DNA of 64,000 nt from Dichotomocladium elegans (GCA_025716815.1 JAIXMN010000001.1:2046001-2110000); one strand, 5' to 3'. Shown: positions 25,205 through 38,078, counted from the first letter of the stretch. Made by a program: numbers and translations. The notes: generated by a model not told the origin, from the letters alone.

Positions 25205-26176
25205 ATGAACACATTCGGTATTGACAGCTTACGTCCGAATCGACTGACTATCACTCATTCGTCTTCTCTCCTTAGCGGCAGCATTCCGAACAGCCCTGCG
25301 CCCTCTGTCTCATTCGAATCCTTTGAGGCCATTCCAACAAGTCAAGAGGTAGAAGCAGACAAACAAACAACGCGAGAAGAAAACAGAGAGTGTCTCCAGA
25401 GCAAAGTGCATTGACATAATGAATCATCAGCTTTTCTTCCGGTTCACGCCGTCTTGCAGAGCAACCCCAAGCGTCCCGCCCTGACATTGGAGCGTCTTCA
25501 CTTTTCGATAATGTCGCTGTTGAGGCCGCCGCAGCCACCGAAGGTGTTGCCGAGAAGGCGGCTGTCAAAGAAGTAAGGTTTCACACACACATACAAAAAT
25601 CTAGGCTGTAACGTGAGCTAATGGATGGTCCTATACAACCTTTGTTTTATGTGCATTTAATAGTATAGATGGGCATCTGCCAATATGCCGACCAGCCCAC
25701 GGAAGCTCAATATGCTCGCTCGCCAAATCCGCAACATGCCTGTCGACGAGGCGATCAAGCAGATGGAATTCTCGCCGAAACGCACCGCCAAAAAGATCTT
25801 ACATAACCTCGCATTTGCGCGCAAACTTGCCAAGGAGCAACATGGCATGGAGAATCCTATTGTTGGTATGTGAAATCACAGACAAAAAGAAGGAGTCCAC
25901 TGAAGAGTGTCTTTTATTCTGTTAGCCCAAGCATGGGTAGGCAAAGGCCGATATCTCCAGCGCGTTAAGCCCCACGGCCGAGGTCAGTTCGGTATCATGC
26001 ACCACAAGCAAGCACACATCAAATTCCTGCTCAAGGATTCGGCAGAGGCTGCATTGGAGACAGCCGATCAGTCTGCCCGGCGAAACATCCGGGGATGGAA
26101 GGAGTCTAAGAAAGTGTGGACCCCGTTGAAGGAGGATAAGCCAATCTATAATCCAAAGGCGTTTTACAACTGGTAA
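25205..26176 (+). CDS. MRPL22: mitochondrial ribosomal protein uL22m (MRPL22)
   Basis: A component of the mitochondrial large ribosomal subunit near the exit tunnel. Exons 25205-25400 (probable), 25460-25572, 25664-25865 and 25926-26176 give 253 aa. The uL22 core is MPTSPRKLNMLARQIRNMPV, then KQMEFSPKRTAKKIL, then VGKGRYLQRVKPHGRGQFGI. This matches the loop that lines the tunnel. The first about 100 residues have Ser/Arg-rich character compatible with a mitochondrial presequence and linker. The first intron is best modelled as 25401-25459 with a GC donor (CAGA|GCAAAG), which gives a 59-nt intron and correct phase. An alternative is a GTCAAG donor at 25342. Exons 3-4 are certain, exon 1-2 joining less so. 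Confidence 0.9.
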
Positions 26177-26445
26177 AAAAAAACATTATAGAATATAAAA
26201 ATGTTCATATCTATTGAGATGTTCTGTGCAACACTTCAATTACGCTGTCGGGGTTAAGCGGAGGTGCACACATGGGGGATGTGTGTGTGTATATATATGG
26301 AAGAGAGGGGGTGAGTTGGTAGCTCAAATTTAGGTCTGCTGCCTTTTGCTTTTTCCTTGTCTCTCTTTCGTTTCTCTCTTTCTCTGCAATCATTTATAAT
26401 CACGCACACACACACGCACAAACAACCAAAGGAGAGGCCCCCACA

Positions 26446-29044
26446 ATGGATTCCGATTCATCGTATTCAAACCTTACGCAGCATTACAGTTTACCAACAC
26501 CTGTCTCGCAATCAACCGCGTTATATTACCGCAACCAACAGGCATCAAGAAATTCAAACAACGCATCGACGCATGGATCATCACCATCCCCTAACCTTCC
26601 GGGCGTCAGCGATTTATCAAGTATCAAAACAGATTTGGAGCGGGTCTTGTCGCGTGCAGAGATGCGATTGAGACAGTTGAAAAAGGACATTAACAACCTT
26701 GACAAGAATGTCAAGATTCACAACAATGACGGTAAACCTAGCATGCTGATTGCATTCTACAGACACGCCATATGCAAGCCAATTAATCAATTCAACTATG
26801 GAAACAATGGCAGAATCAGACGATGATAACAAACATGGGGGCGGTGTCTCAGGCAAGAACGTCAGTGCCATGTTAGAAAAGATGCGGATAAAGAGGGAAC
26901 AAAGTAAGCATCAAGTCGATATGAAAAAACAGAGAACATTGGACCTTTTGCTAAGACGGTACTTTGGGATGGATCGTATAGATGATGACGTTTACAGTAA
27001 AGTCCAGTCTGACAGACATGCGTAAGTGAATGAGGAAGGATGAGGAGAAAGGGGGGAGATAGAGTGAATGTGTGTGTACGTGCATATGGATGAGTGATGG
27101 AAGAAAACGCGGATGTGGCATAAAGTATGCGAGTCCCTATTGCGAAAAGGCCGGCATTAAGACAAACATGGTCAAATAGAGCATTGGAAGTATTACGACA
27201 GAGGCGAAAACGAGATGATAGTTCCGAAGACGATCTTGTTAGCAATTGTAAGTCATGCAAATGGAAAAAGCTTGTCAACAAATTGTCTGGATCTTATTAG
27301 ACCAATTTATGTCTATCTAGCGACTACCCGAAGTGAATCACCTCTTGGCATTGTCAAGTCTAAGAAGCTTGAAAACATGGCTCCCATCACGTCACGTAGT
27401 GCTTCCCCGCCGCCCGCTCCATCCGGGAAACATCATCTACCCAAGCCGCATGAGGTAAGTAGAGAATTCGGTCTCTCACTATGTATATGTTAATGATGCA
27501 TATCCCTCTCTTTATAATAGACAAGCCAACACAAAAAGAAGAAGACATCCAAAGCTATGTCGCGTGCAAATGGTGAGCACCAGGGCAAGCATCCCAAAGC
27601 GAAATCACAGCAAAGAATAGAGAACGACGTCGATTTCGTGCGTGTCAAGCCTAAAGATCAGGTTCCAATTCTAACATTTTGGAGTGGCATGGAGCCTTAC
27701 TTTCGCCCGTTGACAGAAGAGGATCGGAAATTCCTTCTGGAAAAGGCAAGTGAATTGGATGCCGGGAAAGAATGATTGACTGAGACTTCGCGGGTTGGTC
27801 TTCGTTAATGCAGGGTGATGATGTCAAGCCATATTTGATCCCTCCTCTTGGACGTCACTATCGTGAGGTATGGGCTGAACAGGCTGCCGAGAGCGGTCTT
27901 CCGTCCTCCTCATCATCCACATCTACCACTCGAGGACGGTCGAATTCACCTGCACCTATAAGCAATAATGGCAACGGGGTCACCGGTCGAGCCCCGCATC
28001 CGGACGCACAGGCCGCATCTGAAACAGCAGAGACTGCCGCTACGAAGCAAGAACCCGTTCGCTACTTGCGCTCCACTGAAAATTTTACCGATGACTTCCT
28101 ACTGACAAACGACCTAAGTTGTGGGAGTCTTGCGGAACGCTTGCTGAGTAGCTTGGTAATTGAGGAGCTGGTAGATGCAGAAGAGCTCAGAATGATAGCC
28201 AAGGAGGAGGATGAAGAGAATGAAGAGGGTGATCCAATGGATTTAGACGCTTCATCTACGTCATCATTTCCAGGGAGAACTATCACAGAATTGACGTCTG
28301 AACAGCCCGAGGAGATTGTTGAGTTTGAGGAACGGCTGAAGCGAGAGTTGAGATACGCGGGTCTCTTTGGCGATGATGACGTACGTATTATACAATTCAT
28401 ACATGCTGGCGGTGTTGCGGTGGACACATGGAGAAATGACTGATGAATTACGTTACAGATTGATTGGAATGCAAGAGAGGACGATGAAATATGCGCGGAG
28501 CTGCGAAGGCTGGGACGCGAGCTTGAGGAGCAAGTGAAAATAAACGAATTTCGGAAGTCGCGGCTCTTGGAAGTGGTTGATCAGCAGCTTCAGTTCGAGC
28601 AATACAGGAATGTGCTGGACACGTACGACCAACAGGTAGAACAGTGTTATGCGAAACGATTTGTAAGTATTCTGCAGCAGAGATGGATGAGAAGGGAAGC
28701 GCCTGATGTTTTATATTCTCCAGAGAGTACAAAAGTCTAAGAAACGCAAGGCAACCGCGCCCAAGGCAGTCCTGTCAGAGAATGCTGTTAATGCGATGGA
28801 GAAACGGCGGCTGTGGAAGACCGAACTTGGACCTCTTTTTGAGAGCAAGAATGTGGCGATACCTACAAAATCAGTCTACAGTACGGATGAGGCTGAGGAA
28901 AACAACGGGAACAACGATGCTGTGGTCCCAACTTCCGACTCCTCTTCGTCGGTTCCAGAGTCGAACACACCTGCTACTGCTGCAGTTGCAACCAATTCCG
29001 GCGTCGCTATCGCAGCCACCACCGCCACTGCTCAAGGATCATGA
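26446..29044 (+). CDS. NGG1: SAGA/ADA complex adaptor Ada3/TADA3 (Ngg1)
   Basis: Ada3 holds the Gcn5-Ada2 histone acetyltransferase module together in SAGA. Exons 26446-26731, 26814-27021, 27150-27247, 27321-27454, 27521-27745, 27814-28380, 28459-28662 and 28724-29044 give about 680 aa. The diagnostic C-terminal half has VPILTFWSGMEPYFRPLTEE, then YLIPPLGRHYREVW, then SLAERLLSSLVIEELV. The IDWNAREDDEICAELRRLGR helix and a final basic exon follow (QKSKKRKATAPK, then AMEKRRLWKTELGPLF). The N-terminal coiled segment (RAEMRLRQLKKDINNLDKN) also fits the family. Intron 5 (27746-27813) has a GC donor (AAG|GCAAGT). Intron 1 is ambiguous: a 31-nt alternative acceptor at 26762 exists, but the 82-nt version is preferred. 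Confidence 0.93.
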
Positions 29045-29789
29045 TGGTATTTCCCGTTCCTTACACACACAACTCCCTCTCCTCTATCCTTCCCGTTGTT
29101 GTATATTCTCCTCTTCCCTGTAAATGTATTCATATTGTCTTTCTTTTCCGTGCATCGCTTGACACACACACACTCTCTCTCTTTGCTCCTGTTACAGTCT
29201 CTTCCTTTTCCACCTTTCCTCGCTACACTTATTTAATGGAGTGCTCTCGTGAAAGAGCTTTATGTACTACATTATGTACTTTATTGATCTACCTAGTTAA
29301 CACGATCATACAAGCAATAGCATGACGAACGCTATCCGTAGATTGGGCTGATGTCTGTCTTTCATACGTAGCAGTTAAATTCAGATGTATGCTCGTGTCT
29401 GCCGTACACACATACATACATAAAGGTGGCATAGATGGAGAAAGGAAGGAAAGCGATGCAGGACAAGTATGGTATGGCAGGCAACGCCAACAGTACGCGC
29501 AAATTAGCAAAAGTATCACAACGAAGGCTCACTACATACTGCAACACCTCCTCGCTCTGGACATCCACTAGCTTTTACAGAAGAGACAAACGTCATTTTG
29601 TCATATTCGAACCACTGGTTAAGCATCTGGAAACTGCAATGAGCGCACAAGAAGCACCCTGCGTTGAAACCGCCTAAATGCCTTGCAAGCCCTCAAGGCC
29701 CTTTCTTTTTTCTTTGTCCTTGCAGACCCACACTGAAATCTTTCCTGTCTGTTCGTCATCGATTCAAACAGAATACCATGGGCTAAGAC
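29045..29789. other. 3' flank of TADA3, no gene
   Basis: Pyrimidine-rich, with no coding or RNA gene recognised. It runs into a transposase relic. Confidence 0.4.
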
Positions 29790-30420
29790 AAGACTCTATG
29801 AGTTACAAGAACAGTGGGGGCGGGGAAAGGTTATTTGGACTGATGAGTCTCGCGTCTGCCTAAAGCGCAACGATGGCGGCGCGAGGGGTATAACAGAGCA
29901 TACTCTGTCTACCCGCAACTATGGCGAAGAATCAGTAACGGTTTGGGGCTACCTCTAGACGGGAGGGTCAGGTCCTTTGGTGACACGGCAGGGCGACATT
30001 AATCAAGAGGAGTACATCCGGTGCCTCAGTACACCCTTTCTTCCGTGACTTGAGAACTTGGAAGAGGAGCAAGAATCCGGCTTTGTCTTTCTAGAGGATG
30101 GCGCTAGCTGTCACACTGGCGCATATGCGAGATGGTGAAAGAGCAAAGACTGAGATCAACGGTTTGAGACATGGCCAGCTCATATCCCTGATCTCAACCC
30201 AATTGAAACATCTTTGACAAGTCGGATCACAAAGAGGAGATGAAGCATCACCACCAATGATCTGCTGGAGGCGACCCCATATAAAGTATGGGCAAATATC
30301 AGCATCAAAGTTTGTCCAAACATTGTAGCAAGTATGCCAAATCAGTGCCATGCGGTGTCGAAGGCCCGAGGCGGGAACACAAGTTATCAAATACATGATA
30401 TTCAAAAACATCAGATACTA
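29790..30420 (+). pseudogene. Tc1/mariner transposase relic
   Basis: Frames on the plus strand give VIWTDESRVCLKRNDGG (first catalytic Asp), VTVWGYL, then FVFLEDGASCHTGAYARW (second Asp region) and IPDLNPIET (third acidic residue). The C-terminal block VWANISIKV, then SMPNQCHAVSKARGGNTSYQ follows. Stops and frameshifts separate the blocks, and the N-terminal HTH is absent. A dead DD34D/E-type element. Confidence 0.78.
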
Positions 30421-33400
30421 ATCTATACTGCTCCAGGTTTGGCTGTTCTACGAGAAAGTTTTACAAGATACGTTTCATACAAGGACAAATTTATTGACCA
30501 AGAGTAATGTTGTTCAGAATACAAGATGTCGCATGAAATTATATGAAATTATTACGTAGGCAGCAGAAAACACCTCCTTCACAATATGACTTACCAACTC
30601 GGTTCACACCAGGCGTATCCTGGTGTGCACATGGGGGCAGGTACAGGCGATGCAAGACGTTAAAGAAACGAGGGGAGGGCCCTGCCCGAAGGCATCCAAA
30701 TCCCATCCGCCGGGATAATGCGAGTCCATTTTGATCTCCCTTCCATAGCTCATCAAGTACGGATACAATTGGTCAATCTACAAAGGACAGAAGGTGTTAG
30801 ATCCGAATAACAAGCAAGTCGATATAAAGATTCGTATCGGATAACTCATGGAAGAGAGGCCAGGGAAGGATTTGTTAATACTTTGCTCAGAACCTCTATT
30901 ATTGGAGCAAGATCAGCCACCCATGTGGTGGGCAATGCTGAAACGAATATCATGACGTATCAGATGATATCCTTCTTCAGAAGTCTTATATCTATGACTC
31001 TCATCGCTGCTATTTCACGATGCTTCTTGTTTATCCGACCACAATTTTGTTGCAGACAAGTTTAAACGGATCCTTTGATTTTTTCGTATTGTCATCATGA
31101 TGATCAAGTCACACACAGGCGATGACTCGGACGCAAAGCATTGCATCATGGGTAAATCAATTTATCAGAACGTAACAGACTAATGGTATTGTTTGAGTAC
31201 GAGGCAGCAAGAGAATCTGTGCTGCTGTGTGCCACGTGCTGCATATGAAAACCACTACTGCATCAATCTTATTGTCGCATATCGAGGAACATATGTATAC
31301 ACTTACTATCAATGATAAACAAACGTACACTCCATAAAGAACTCACAGCCCTTCCTTTGCATGAAAGCTCTTTATCATCTGTTTCGCTGATAACCATTCA
31401 TGCGTCATAGTTATAGAGTTCATTTCTTCATTTATCCGAGATCCGAGATCTAATACTGCATCCTCGCATATAGGAGTGATGTTCTTTATATCACAACAAT
31501 CCTTCAACATACTCAAAGAAAACTGCTCTCTGATATTTTCTCGTATTCACTCTTTTCCTCTTGTTTTCAACGTATTCATATCCATATACGTACAATGATA
31601 GAACTATCCCAGGTCGAATCATTGTTTTTCCCCATTACAGCAATGAACTAGACACCTGTAAAAATGAAAGACGAAGCCTTCGAAATCGCTCAACTTTAAG
31701 CTATTCGATGCTTCACTGATTCGAGTCATCATTGTCTCGCTTTCCGAGGACCGATTGCGTTTCACTTTGCTATTCATAACCAACCCAAAACTGTTCTATA
31801 GGATTGAGCGCAGACAAATAGAATGGAAGATAGGGCGCATCGAGATCCACGAGACTCGATGTATTTATTATTAGAGATGGAAGCTTTTCTGTGCGATATC
31901 TTTTGCCGTGCATGCGACATTTGCTTTGTCATCACACATAAAGATTACTGGGCAAAACCCGACTTCTATTTGGGAAAATGGTGTATTACCTTTGAAGTGA
32001 AGCTCAGAAATTTTGCCACCTGTCCAACAAGGACGCCTATTTGATGGCTACTCTCTTCACTTGCTCCGTTATGCTGGAATGTCACGCTTCAAGTCTTGAC
32101 GGGTGCCTCGCCAGACACTCACCCCACCCCCACGCGACTGCCACTTGTTTCTTGCATCGGCTGTTGTTTGGCGGGTTCAAGCATATCGTTGTCTCGGAGA
32201 CCGATCGGTTACACACTAGTACGACAGCAATATCAGACTTGCCAAGGTTTGATGGATACGGCATCAATAGTAATGTTGTCAATCCCAGTGATTGGGGGGG
32301 GCGGTGTGGGTCTCGTGCACACATTCACCACAAACAACATGCTCGCGGAAGCTCAAATGGGCGGCGTTTATGATTCTGTAAGACCCGGTGGTCAAGAACC
32401 ACAAAGCGAGGATGTCAATGCAGGCAGATGCGGAACAGCTCAAGAAGGAATTCAACAGGTCGTCTGTCGCAAGTCAATATTTGCATTTGCCACATTCTTG
32501 CCAGCAGTTGCAGATGCTGCTGGCTCACATGCGTTCCTCATCTATCAGATATCGCTTTGTATGCCGTCTATATTTTCATATCTCGTCATACGCGACAAAT
32601 CAAAAGGGAAGGGGGAATACTGGATGATTACGATTGGCTCTCTCTACCTTTTAGCCATGTTGTACCCAAAAACAGCAAGCCCTTGCGCAATTTGGCCACC
32701 ACGGTGATGAATGGTTCGACAAATAAATCGGCCATTCCATCTTGTTCTTTCATTGCCGTATGCTTGGAAAAAACTTAGCAGTGGGGGATGGGGAGAAGGA
32801 TCTGTCACACTCCATCATGGATTGCTTAGTAACACAAGTAAACCATTCCCCAACTTTGCCGTGTCTTTAACACTATTCGAACAGTCTTGATTTTCGTGGA
32901 TTTTTATTTTCAAAACGTAAAATAGTGTATCAAAGACCAGGACAAAGAGCAAACCGACGTTTGGAGAGATGGATTTGCCCAAGCGTTTTTGTGCCGTGTA
33001 TGCGACCATCACGCGCGGTGATCCTGCGACTTCAGAACCGCGGAGTCGAATGCGTCTGTTTGTGTATGCTAAAACACATACACACACGCGCGGGGGGACG
33101 GGGCAGTTGCTTTCTGTCTCTTATATCTAATTCTCTTTATTTTGTGTCAAAGAATGGAATGACCTAGTATAGCTTGAGGGTTGAACATGTTGGATGAATC
33201 CCCCCCCCATTTCAGTTACACACACACATACAAAAAAAAAGGTACTCTAGTGCATACCCGATGCATGGCCATAGATATAGATAGATAGATTGGAGACGCA
33301 TACAATGTAGGTAACCGAGTCGTCCTGCATGGCAGCTGCACTTGGTCATACGACAGCGTACAAGAGACAAGTGTTTCGCCGCCTGCGCAGTTGCAATCAG

Positions 33401-33654
33401 GATGCGATACATGAACATGCTAACAGAACAGATGTAGAATGGATAAGTGATGCTCTTTTAATGGGATGATAAAAATATGACAATGAGTGTTAAATAATGA
33501 TGGTGTATAGGTATGCTTTGAGGTGCTAGAGTGTGGTTAATATATATGTATAATCATAGAACCAAGCTATGGATGTGGTATAAGATGATGCTATGGAGAA
33601 TGAATAATTTTTTCTTAGGGGGTGGGAGCGAGGGATCAAGAGAATAGCAGAGTT
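30421..33654. other. accessory intergenic region, no gene firmly supported
   Basis: About 3.2 kb. Around 31930-32030 is a stretch (CCCGACTTCTATTTGGGAAA) resembling sequence near 45280 beside the Tc1 pseudogene, so transposon-end debris is likely. 32041-32778 has overlapping open frames with hydrophobic segments (for example SIVMLSIPVIGGGGVGL) that might be a broken membrane-protein gene, but I cannot recognise it. The rest is AT-rich with microsatellites (33220-33290). Confidence 0.35.
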
Positions 33655-34616
33655 TTACAAGGTTGATCTTTTGCTCGATAATCGGTGGATAGAAAATGCC
33701 TTTTTCAATTTCTTTGTGAGGCCCTTTCGCTTCAGGGAGAGACGTGAGCTTTCACGATGAAGGCCTGTCCCGCCAATGCTACTGCTTTCGTCGAGTGAGG
33801 GAGCATTTGAGGTAGGTTTCACAATGGTTGCCGGCTTCTTGGCAGGCGGCGGCGGCGGCGGAGGAAGAGGAGCAACAGCTATGGAACGAGGATGAGAAGG
33901 GTGTGGTTGTTGTGGTGGTGGCGGTGAAGAAGGAAGGCATGGGAGCATGCTTGGCGGCGCGAGGACTGGCGCATCTGCTTCTGCTTCTGCTTCTGCTTGG
34001 GTCGTAGAGGTAGGGGTGGGTGGCATAATGGAGGAAGACGATGTTCCGACAGACGCAGTATCACCAGCCAGTATCAAGCTGTTCTGAGGATCTACATCGA
34101 GCGAGCCAGCGCTGCAGCGGTTGGGATTACGGTTTCCTTCATCTTGGTCTTGTTGTTCCTCCTCGTCTTTGTATATTATGATGGACTTGATACTGTGCTT
34201 GTTAATAGATTTTGGTCGTTGGGCAAAAGATTTGGGTGGCACTGCCGGTGGTGGCGGTGGCGGTGGTGCGGGGATTTCTTCTACTACTTCTTCATCGTTT
34301 GCTTCTTCTTCTTCTTCTTCTTCTTCTTGTTTCTGTAGCTCCGGCTGGATTGTTTCGGATGCTGCAACAATGGAGGCCACAATGGAAGCGGTCCGGTCGA
34401 CCTGGAAGGCCTCATCATCATCATCTTCGAAAATAACTAAAATAAAACAGATGAGCACGCGTGAATGTTAATGGGAACCGCCGCACACAAGTTCTTCTAC
34501 ATACCTGAGGAGGCATTTTGGTCAAGATAGTTCAAGCCCTCGGGAGAAGCAGGAGGTGAGGCCTTGGAGCGCTCCCAAACCTGTTGGAGTTGGAGAGCAG
34601 AGGATAGACGGAGCAT
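33655..34616 (-). CDS. proline-rich low-complexity protein, unknown function
   Basis: Two exons (34505-34616, 33655-34436) join in phase to about 297 aa. The start MLRLSSALQLQQVWERSK is the only upstream ATG in frame behind a TATA-like TATATAAA. The rest is strongly biased: an acidic run EEEEEEEEANDEEVVEE, two polyproline tracts (IPAPPPPPPPAVPPK and VAPLPPPPPPPAKKP), Ser/Thr linkers and a basic C-terminus SLKRKGLTKKLKKAFSIH. Such Pro-rich plus basic-tail layouts are seen in SH3/EVH1- or actin-linked adaptors, but no domain is recognised and no function is assigned. The divergent/overlapping reading frames on the plus strand here are shadows caused by the same codon bias. Confidence 0.65.
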
Positions 34617-35064
34617 CGGGAGGGGAGGGGGAGAGAAGAGAGAGAGTGTGTGTGTGCGAGCGAGGGAGAGAGAGAGAGAGAGAGAGAGAGAAAGAAAGAC
34701 AAGGATATAGCTTTAATGAAGGGCGTTGCAGTAGGATTTATATATGGTCTCCGCCCCGAACGGGTTGCAAAGATGGGGGAGGGATGGCGCCGGCGGTTGC
34801 CATCATGTCATTCTGTTTATCCAAGGTATGATGAAGGGCACCCTGTCGGGGGCCGTCCTCATTGGTGCTCCGAGGTGCTCCGAAGTGCTCCTCGATGCTG
34901 CAGCTCGATGTACCATTACAGTCTTTCTCAAACTAACCATTGTTCTTTGTTTTCAAGTTTGTTTCTTTAGTGTCTTCGGTACACACGTGTCATGGATTTT
35001 CAATCAACAACACCCCCCCACACACACACGTCGCCCAGTTCCTCTGCCCTGCTGCAGATCCAAT
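34617..35064. promoter_or_regulatory. promoter region of the proline-rich gene with TATA-like box
   Basis: On the minus strand a TATATAAA element lies at 34737-34744, about 120 bp before the ATG. The leader holds a long (CT)n/(GA)n tract at 34664-34692. No coding sequence; it also holds the 3' flank of the carboxylase gene. Confidence 0.45.
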
Positions 35065-38000
35065 TTATTGTTTCTTGACTTCATTCACTTGGCATAGCAA
35101 CACTCGCGCTTCTACCACCTGGTTCTCTTCCACATGCATTTTCACCACGCCTTCATGGCGGCTCAGGATCTTGACTTCTGTCTTCATCGACTCAATCGAT
35201 AAGAGCACGTCGCCCTTCTTGACATGTGTGCCGGTGGGTGTTACAACTTTGAGAATGCGGCAAGGCATCGATGACGTGTACGGAGTTACTGAAAAAAGGG
35301 GGTGGGCAGGTTTGCGTTGTTTGCTACGTGAGCACACAGCTTCTTTTTTTCTTTATTAAAAAAAACGTACCTCTGTCATCTTCAGCAGCGCCGGTTGAGC
35401 TGCAAAGGCGGTCGACCTTGTCCAGCTTGAATGGATAACCCTGCAAAAAGTCATGCACATAGTATGTTTTCTCATTCACATCCTGCACATGTTCCACTAC
35501 ATAAAAGTAGTGTTGGCTGCCATCTACCAAATAAATGGTGTTTTTTTTTTTTAGAAAAATACAAGAAAAAGCTGAGGGCCGCAGTATCTTACCAATGCTG
35601 CACCGGACCAACCCCGAGCAGCCCTCAATGCCATGCCGACCAGGGACTTCAGCCCCATAATGTGCCTCGCAGAGCGCGATATGATGCATGGGCGATGTTT
35701 CATTTTCTCGCTTGACTGTGGCTGTGAATGCATGTTGTTGGTCTTTCTGACGGAGACCTTGATAATCATACTCAATCTCGAAAACATCCTTTCCAAATAA
35801 AAACTTTTTGGACAACGAGCGCCATTTCATGTTGCGCCAGCCGGGCTGGATGTTGCGCAGGTGAACCCTCTGCGACTTTTGAACGACCCACTCAAAGAGC
35901 GTAGCCGCAAGCGTTGCGTTGGACACCGAAGCAAGTGTGAGGGGTGGGAACAGACGCGTGTGTTCCTGGGAGATAAAGTTGGTGTCGAAGGTGCCAGATC
36001 GGAACCGCGGGTTTCTCATGATGTTCAGCAAGAACCTTTGGTTCGTTGTCACGCCGAGAAGAACGGTCCTGGCCAAGGCAGCCTCCATCCGCCGGACAGC
36101 CTCCGCACGTGTAGGCGCATGGACAACTACCTTTGCAATCATCGAGTCGTAAAAGACAGATATCTCAGACCCTGCAGGACAAAAAAATAAAAATAAAAAT
36201 AAAAACGAGATCGCCTATTCGCCATTTTTTTTTCTCTTTACCATCCTCGACACCGGCGTCGTACCGGACTCCCGGTAGCCCCGTTGCCGGGGTCCATTTC
36301 CGGATCACGCCTGTCCGGGGGCTAAAGTTTTCGTCAGGATCTTCAGCACATAGGCGGACCTCCATGGCATGCCCGCTAAATTGGATGTTCTCAAGCATAC
36401 CGAGTTCCCTCAGATTAGCGCCTGTGTAAAACGAAGACTAAGGCTGAGCTTCTACATGTAAAAGAGGTATGGATTGCAGGTCCCGTACCTTGAGCGACGA
36501 GGATCTGCAATTCAACCAGATCCAAGCCGGAAATGAACTCTGTGATTGGGTGCTCGACCTGCAAGCGGGTATTGAGCTCCAAAAAGTAGAATTTCTTGGT
36601 ATGCTCGTCCTATCATGGGTTGAGGGCAAAAAGGGGGAGGGGAATGACGGGGTGGTTGGCTGCTGCGGCTGGATGAAATGATGCGTAAAGAGGAACAAAA
36701 ACAAAATCTTACGAGAATAAACTCGACAGTTCCTGCTCCTTCGTAGGCAAGTTTCTGACATAGTTCGACAGCAGCTCCGGTGATGGCCTTGCGAAGGTCA
36801 GGATCAACAGCAGGCGAAGGGGTTTCTTCGACCACTTTTTGATGGCGGCGCTGGATGGAGCAATCTCGTTCATGGATAGAATACACGTTGCCATGTTTAT
36901 CGCCAAACACTTGGACCTAGCAAGAGGTAATGAGAGGTTCATCCGCTTCCCTCCCCCTGCAAAAAAACGAATGGATCTATCTGTACATACTTCGACATGA
37001 CGGATACTCTCAAAATATTTTTCAATTAGCAGCTTGTCCGAGCCAAACGAACGAAGCGATTCGCCCTTGGCGGCTTCAATCTCCTGTGAAAGTCTGGGTA
37101 TAAGAGAAGGTTGGTTTTAAGCCAATGGGATCAGTGAAAAGAGCACGAGGGAAAACGAAGGGGGGTGAGGAAATACTTATATCCCCGACCCTAATTCAGG
37201 AACGCACTTTGAAGCCTCGTAGACTGCACGCATACCACGACCGCCACCACCAGCGGACGCCTTGAGAAGCACAGGGAAGTCTACACGAGAATCATCCATC
37301 CCCGTCTATCATGTGAGTACAAGGCAGGACGGCCCCTTGGCCTGACTTTTTTTTTTTTACCAATGCGCATCGCCTCTTTTTCCAAGCGCTCGACGCTCTG
37401 ATCGTTGCCGTTATAGCCAGGAATGAGTGGGATCGAAAGTCCATGTGATGTGATGAAGTCTTTAGCCGCGCTCTGCAATAGCAAGCACGTATGAATATGA
37501 AATCGGGTAGCGGGAGTTTCTCAAAGTGGGGTCGTCCTTTCTCAATACACAGACATACCTTGTCACCAATGGCTCGGATCGATTCGGGAGTAGGGCCGAT
37601 GAAAACAATGCCGGCATCAATGACCTTTTGCGCAAAGTCGGCATTCTCTGACAGAAAGCCATATCCAGGATGCAATGCGTCCGCGCCAGCACGGTGACAT
37701 AGCGCAATGAGTTTGTCGCCGTCAAGATATGATTCGGCTGCAACAGACGGGCCAAGATGATATGCCTCGTCCGCAAGCCTGACGAATGGCGCGTTCTCGT
37801 CACTGGAAAGATGAAGGGGGTTAGCCTGTCAGCACCTTGGACGTGAGGCACCAAGCTCTTCTTTGTCGCCTCTTCTCCTCTATTCACTGCCGCCGCCGCC
37901 CCCCCACACACTTTCTCGACCAGGGAACTTTCCTGTCCGAATAGACGGCGACGGTCGTAATGCTCATGCGTTGGCATGTACGAATGACACGACAGGCAAT

Positions 38001-38078
38001 CTCGCCACGATTAGCAATAAGTATCTTGTTGATGACGCCGTGAACCATTACGAAAGAAGGTAAGAAGTGTCTCCCCAC
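35065..38078 (-). CDS. biotin-dependent acyl-CoA carboxylase alpha subunit (MCC/PCC-alpha type)
   Basis: A biotin carboxylase with a C-terminal biotin carrier domain. Exons 37933-38078, 37559-37802, 37361-37472, 37208-37280, 36991-37093, 36713-36916, 36489-36609, 36242-36421, 35593-36171, 35371-35523 and 35065-35288 give about 712 aa, the size of 3-methylcrotonyl-CoA carboxylase alpha. Features: [33 protein letters not shown], the ATP-grasp glycine loop [30 protein letters not shown] and [16 protein letters not shown]. The biotinyl domain carries [10 protein letters not shown], with Lys but not the canonical AMKM. Likely mitochondrial leucine or odd-chain catabolism with a separate beta subunit; substrate not decidable. 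Intron 1 (37803-37932) begins GAAAGT: only that joint restores [12 protein letters not shown]. An inner ATG at 38048 is an alternative start. Confidence 0.9.

Noticed and set aside
26732..26762. 31-nt intron in TADA3
   Set aside because: Phase fits, but the length is below a plausible minimum; an 82-nt intron with the same donor and acceptor at 26813 also fits and is preferred.
33997..34471. Plus-strand ORFs over the proline-rich gene
   Set aside because: They are antisense shadows of polyproline, polyglutamate and serine runs in the minus-strand gene.
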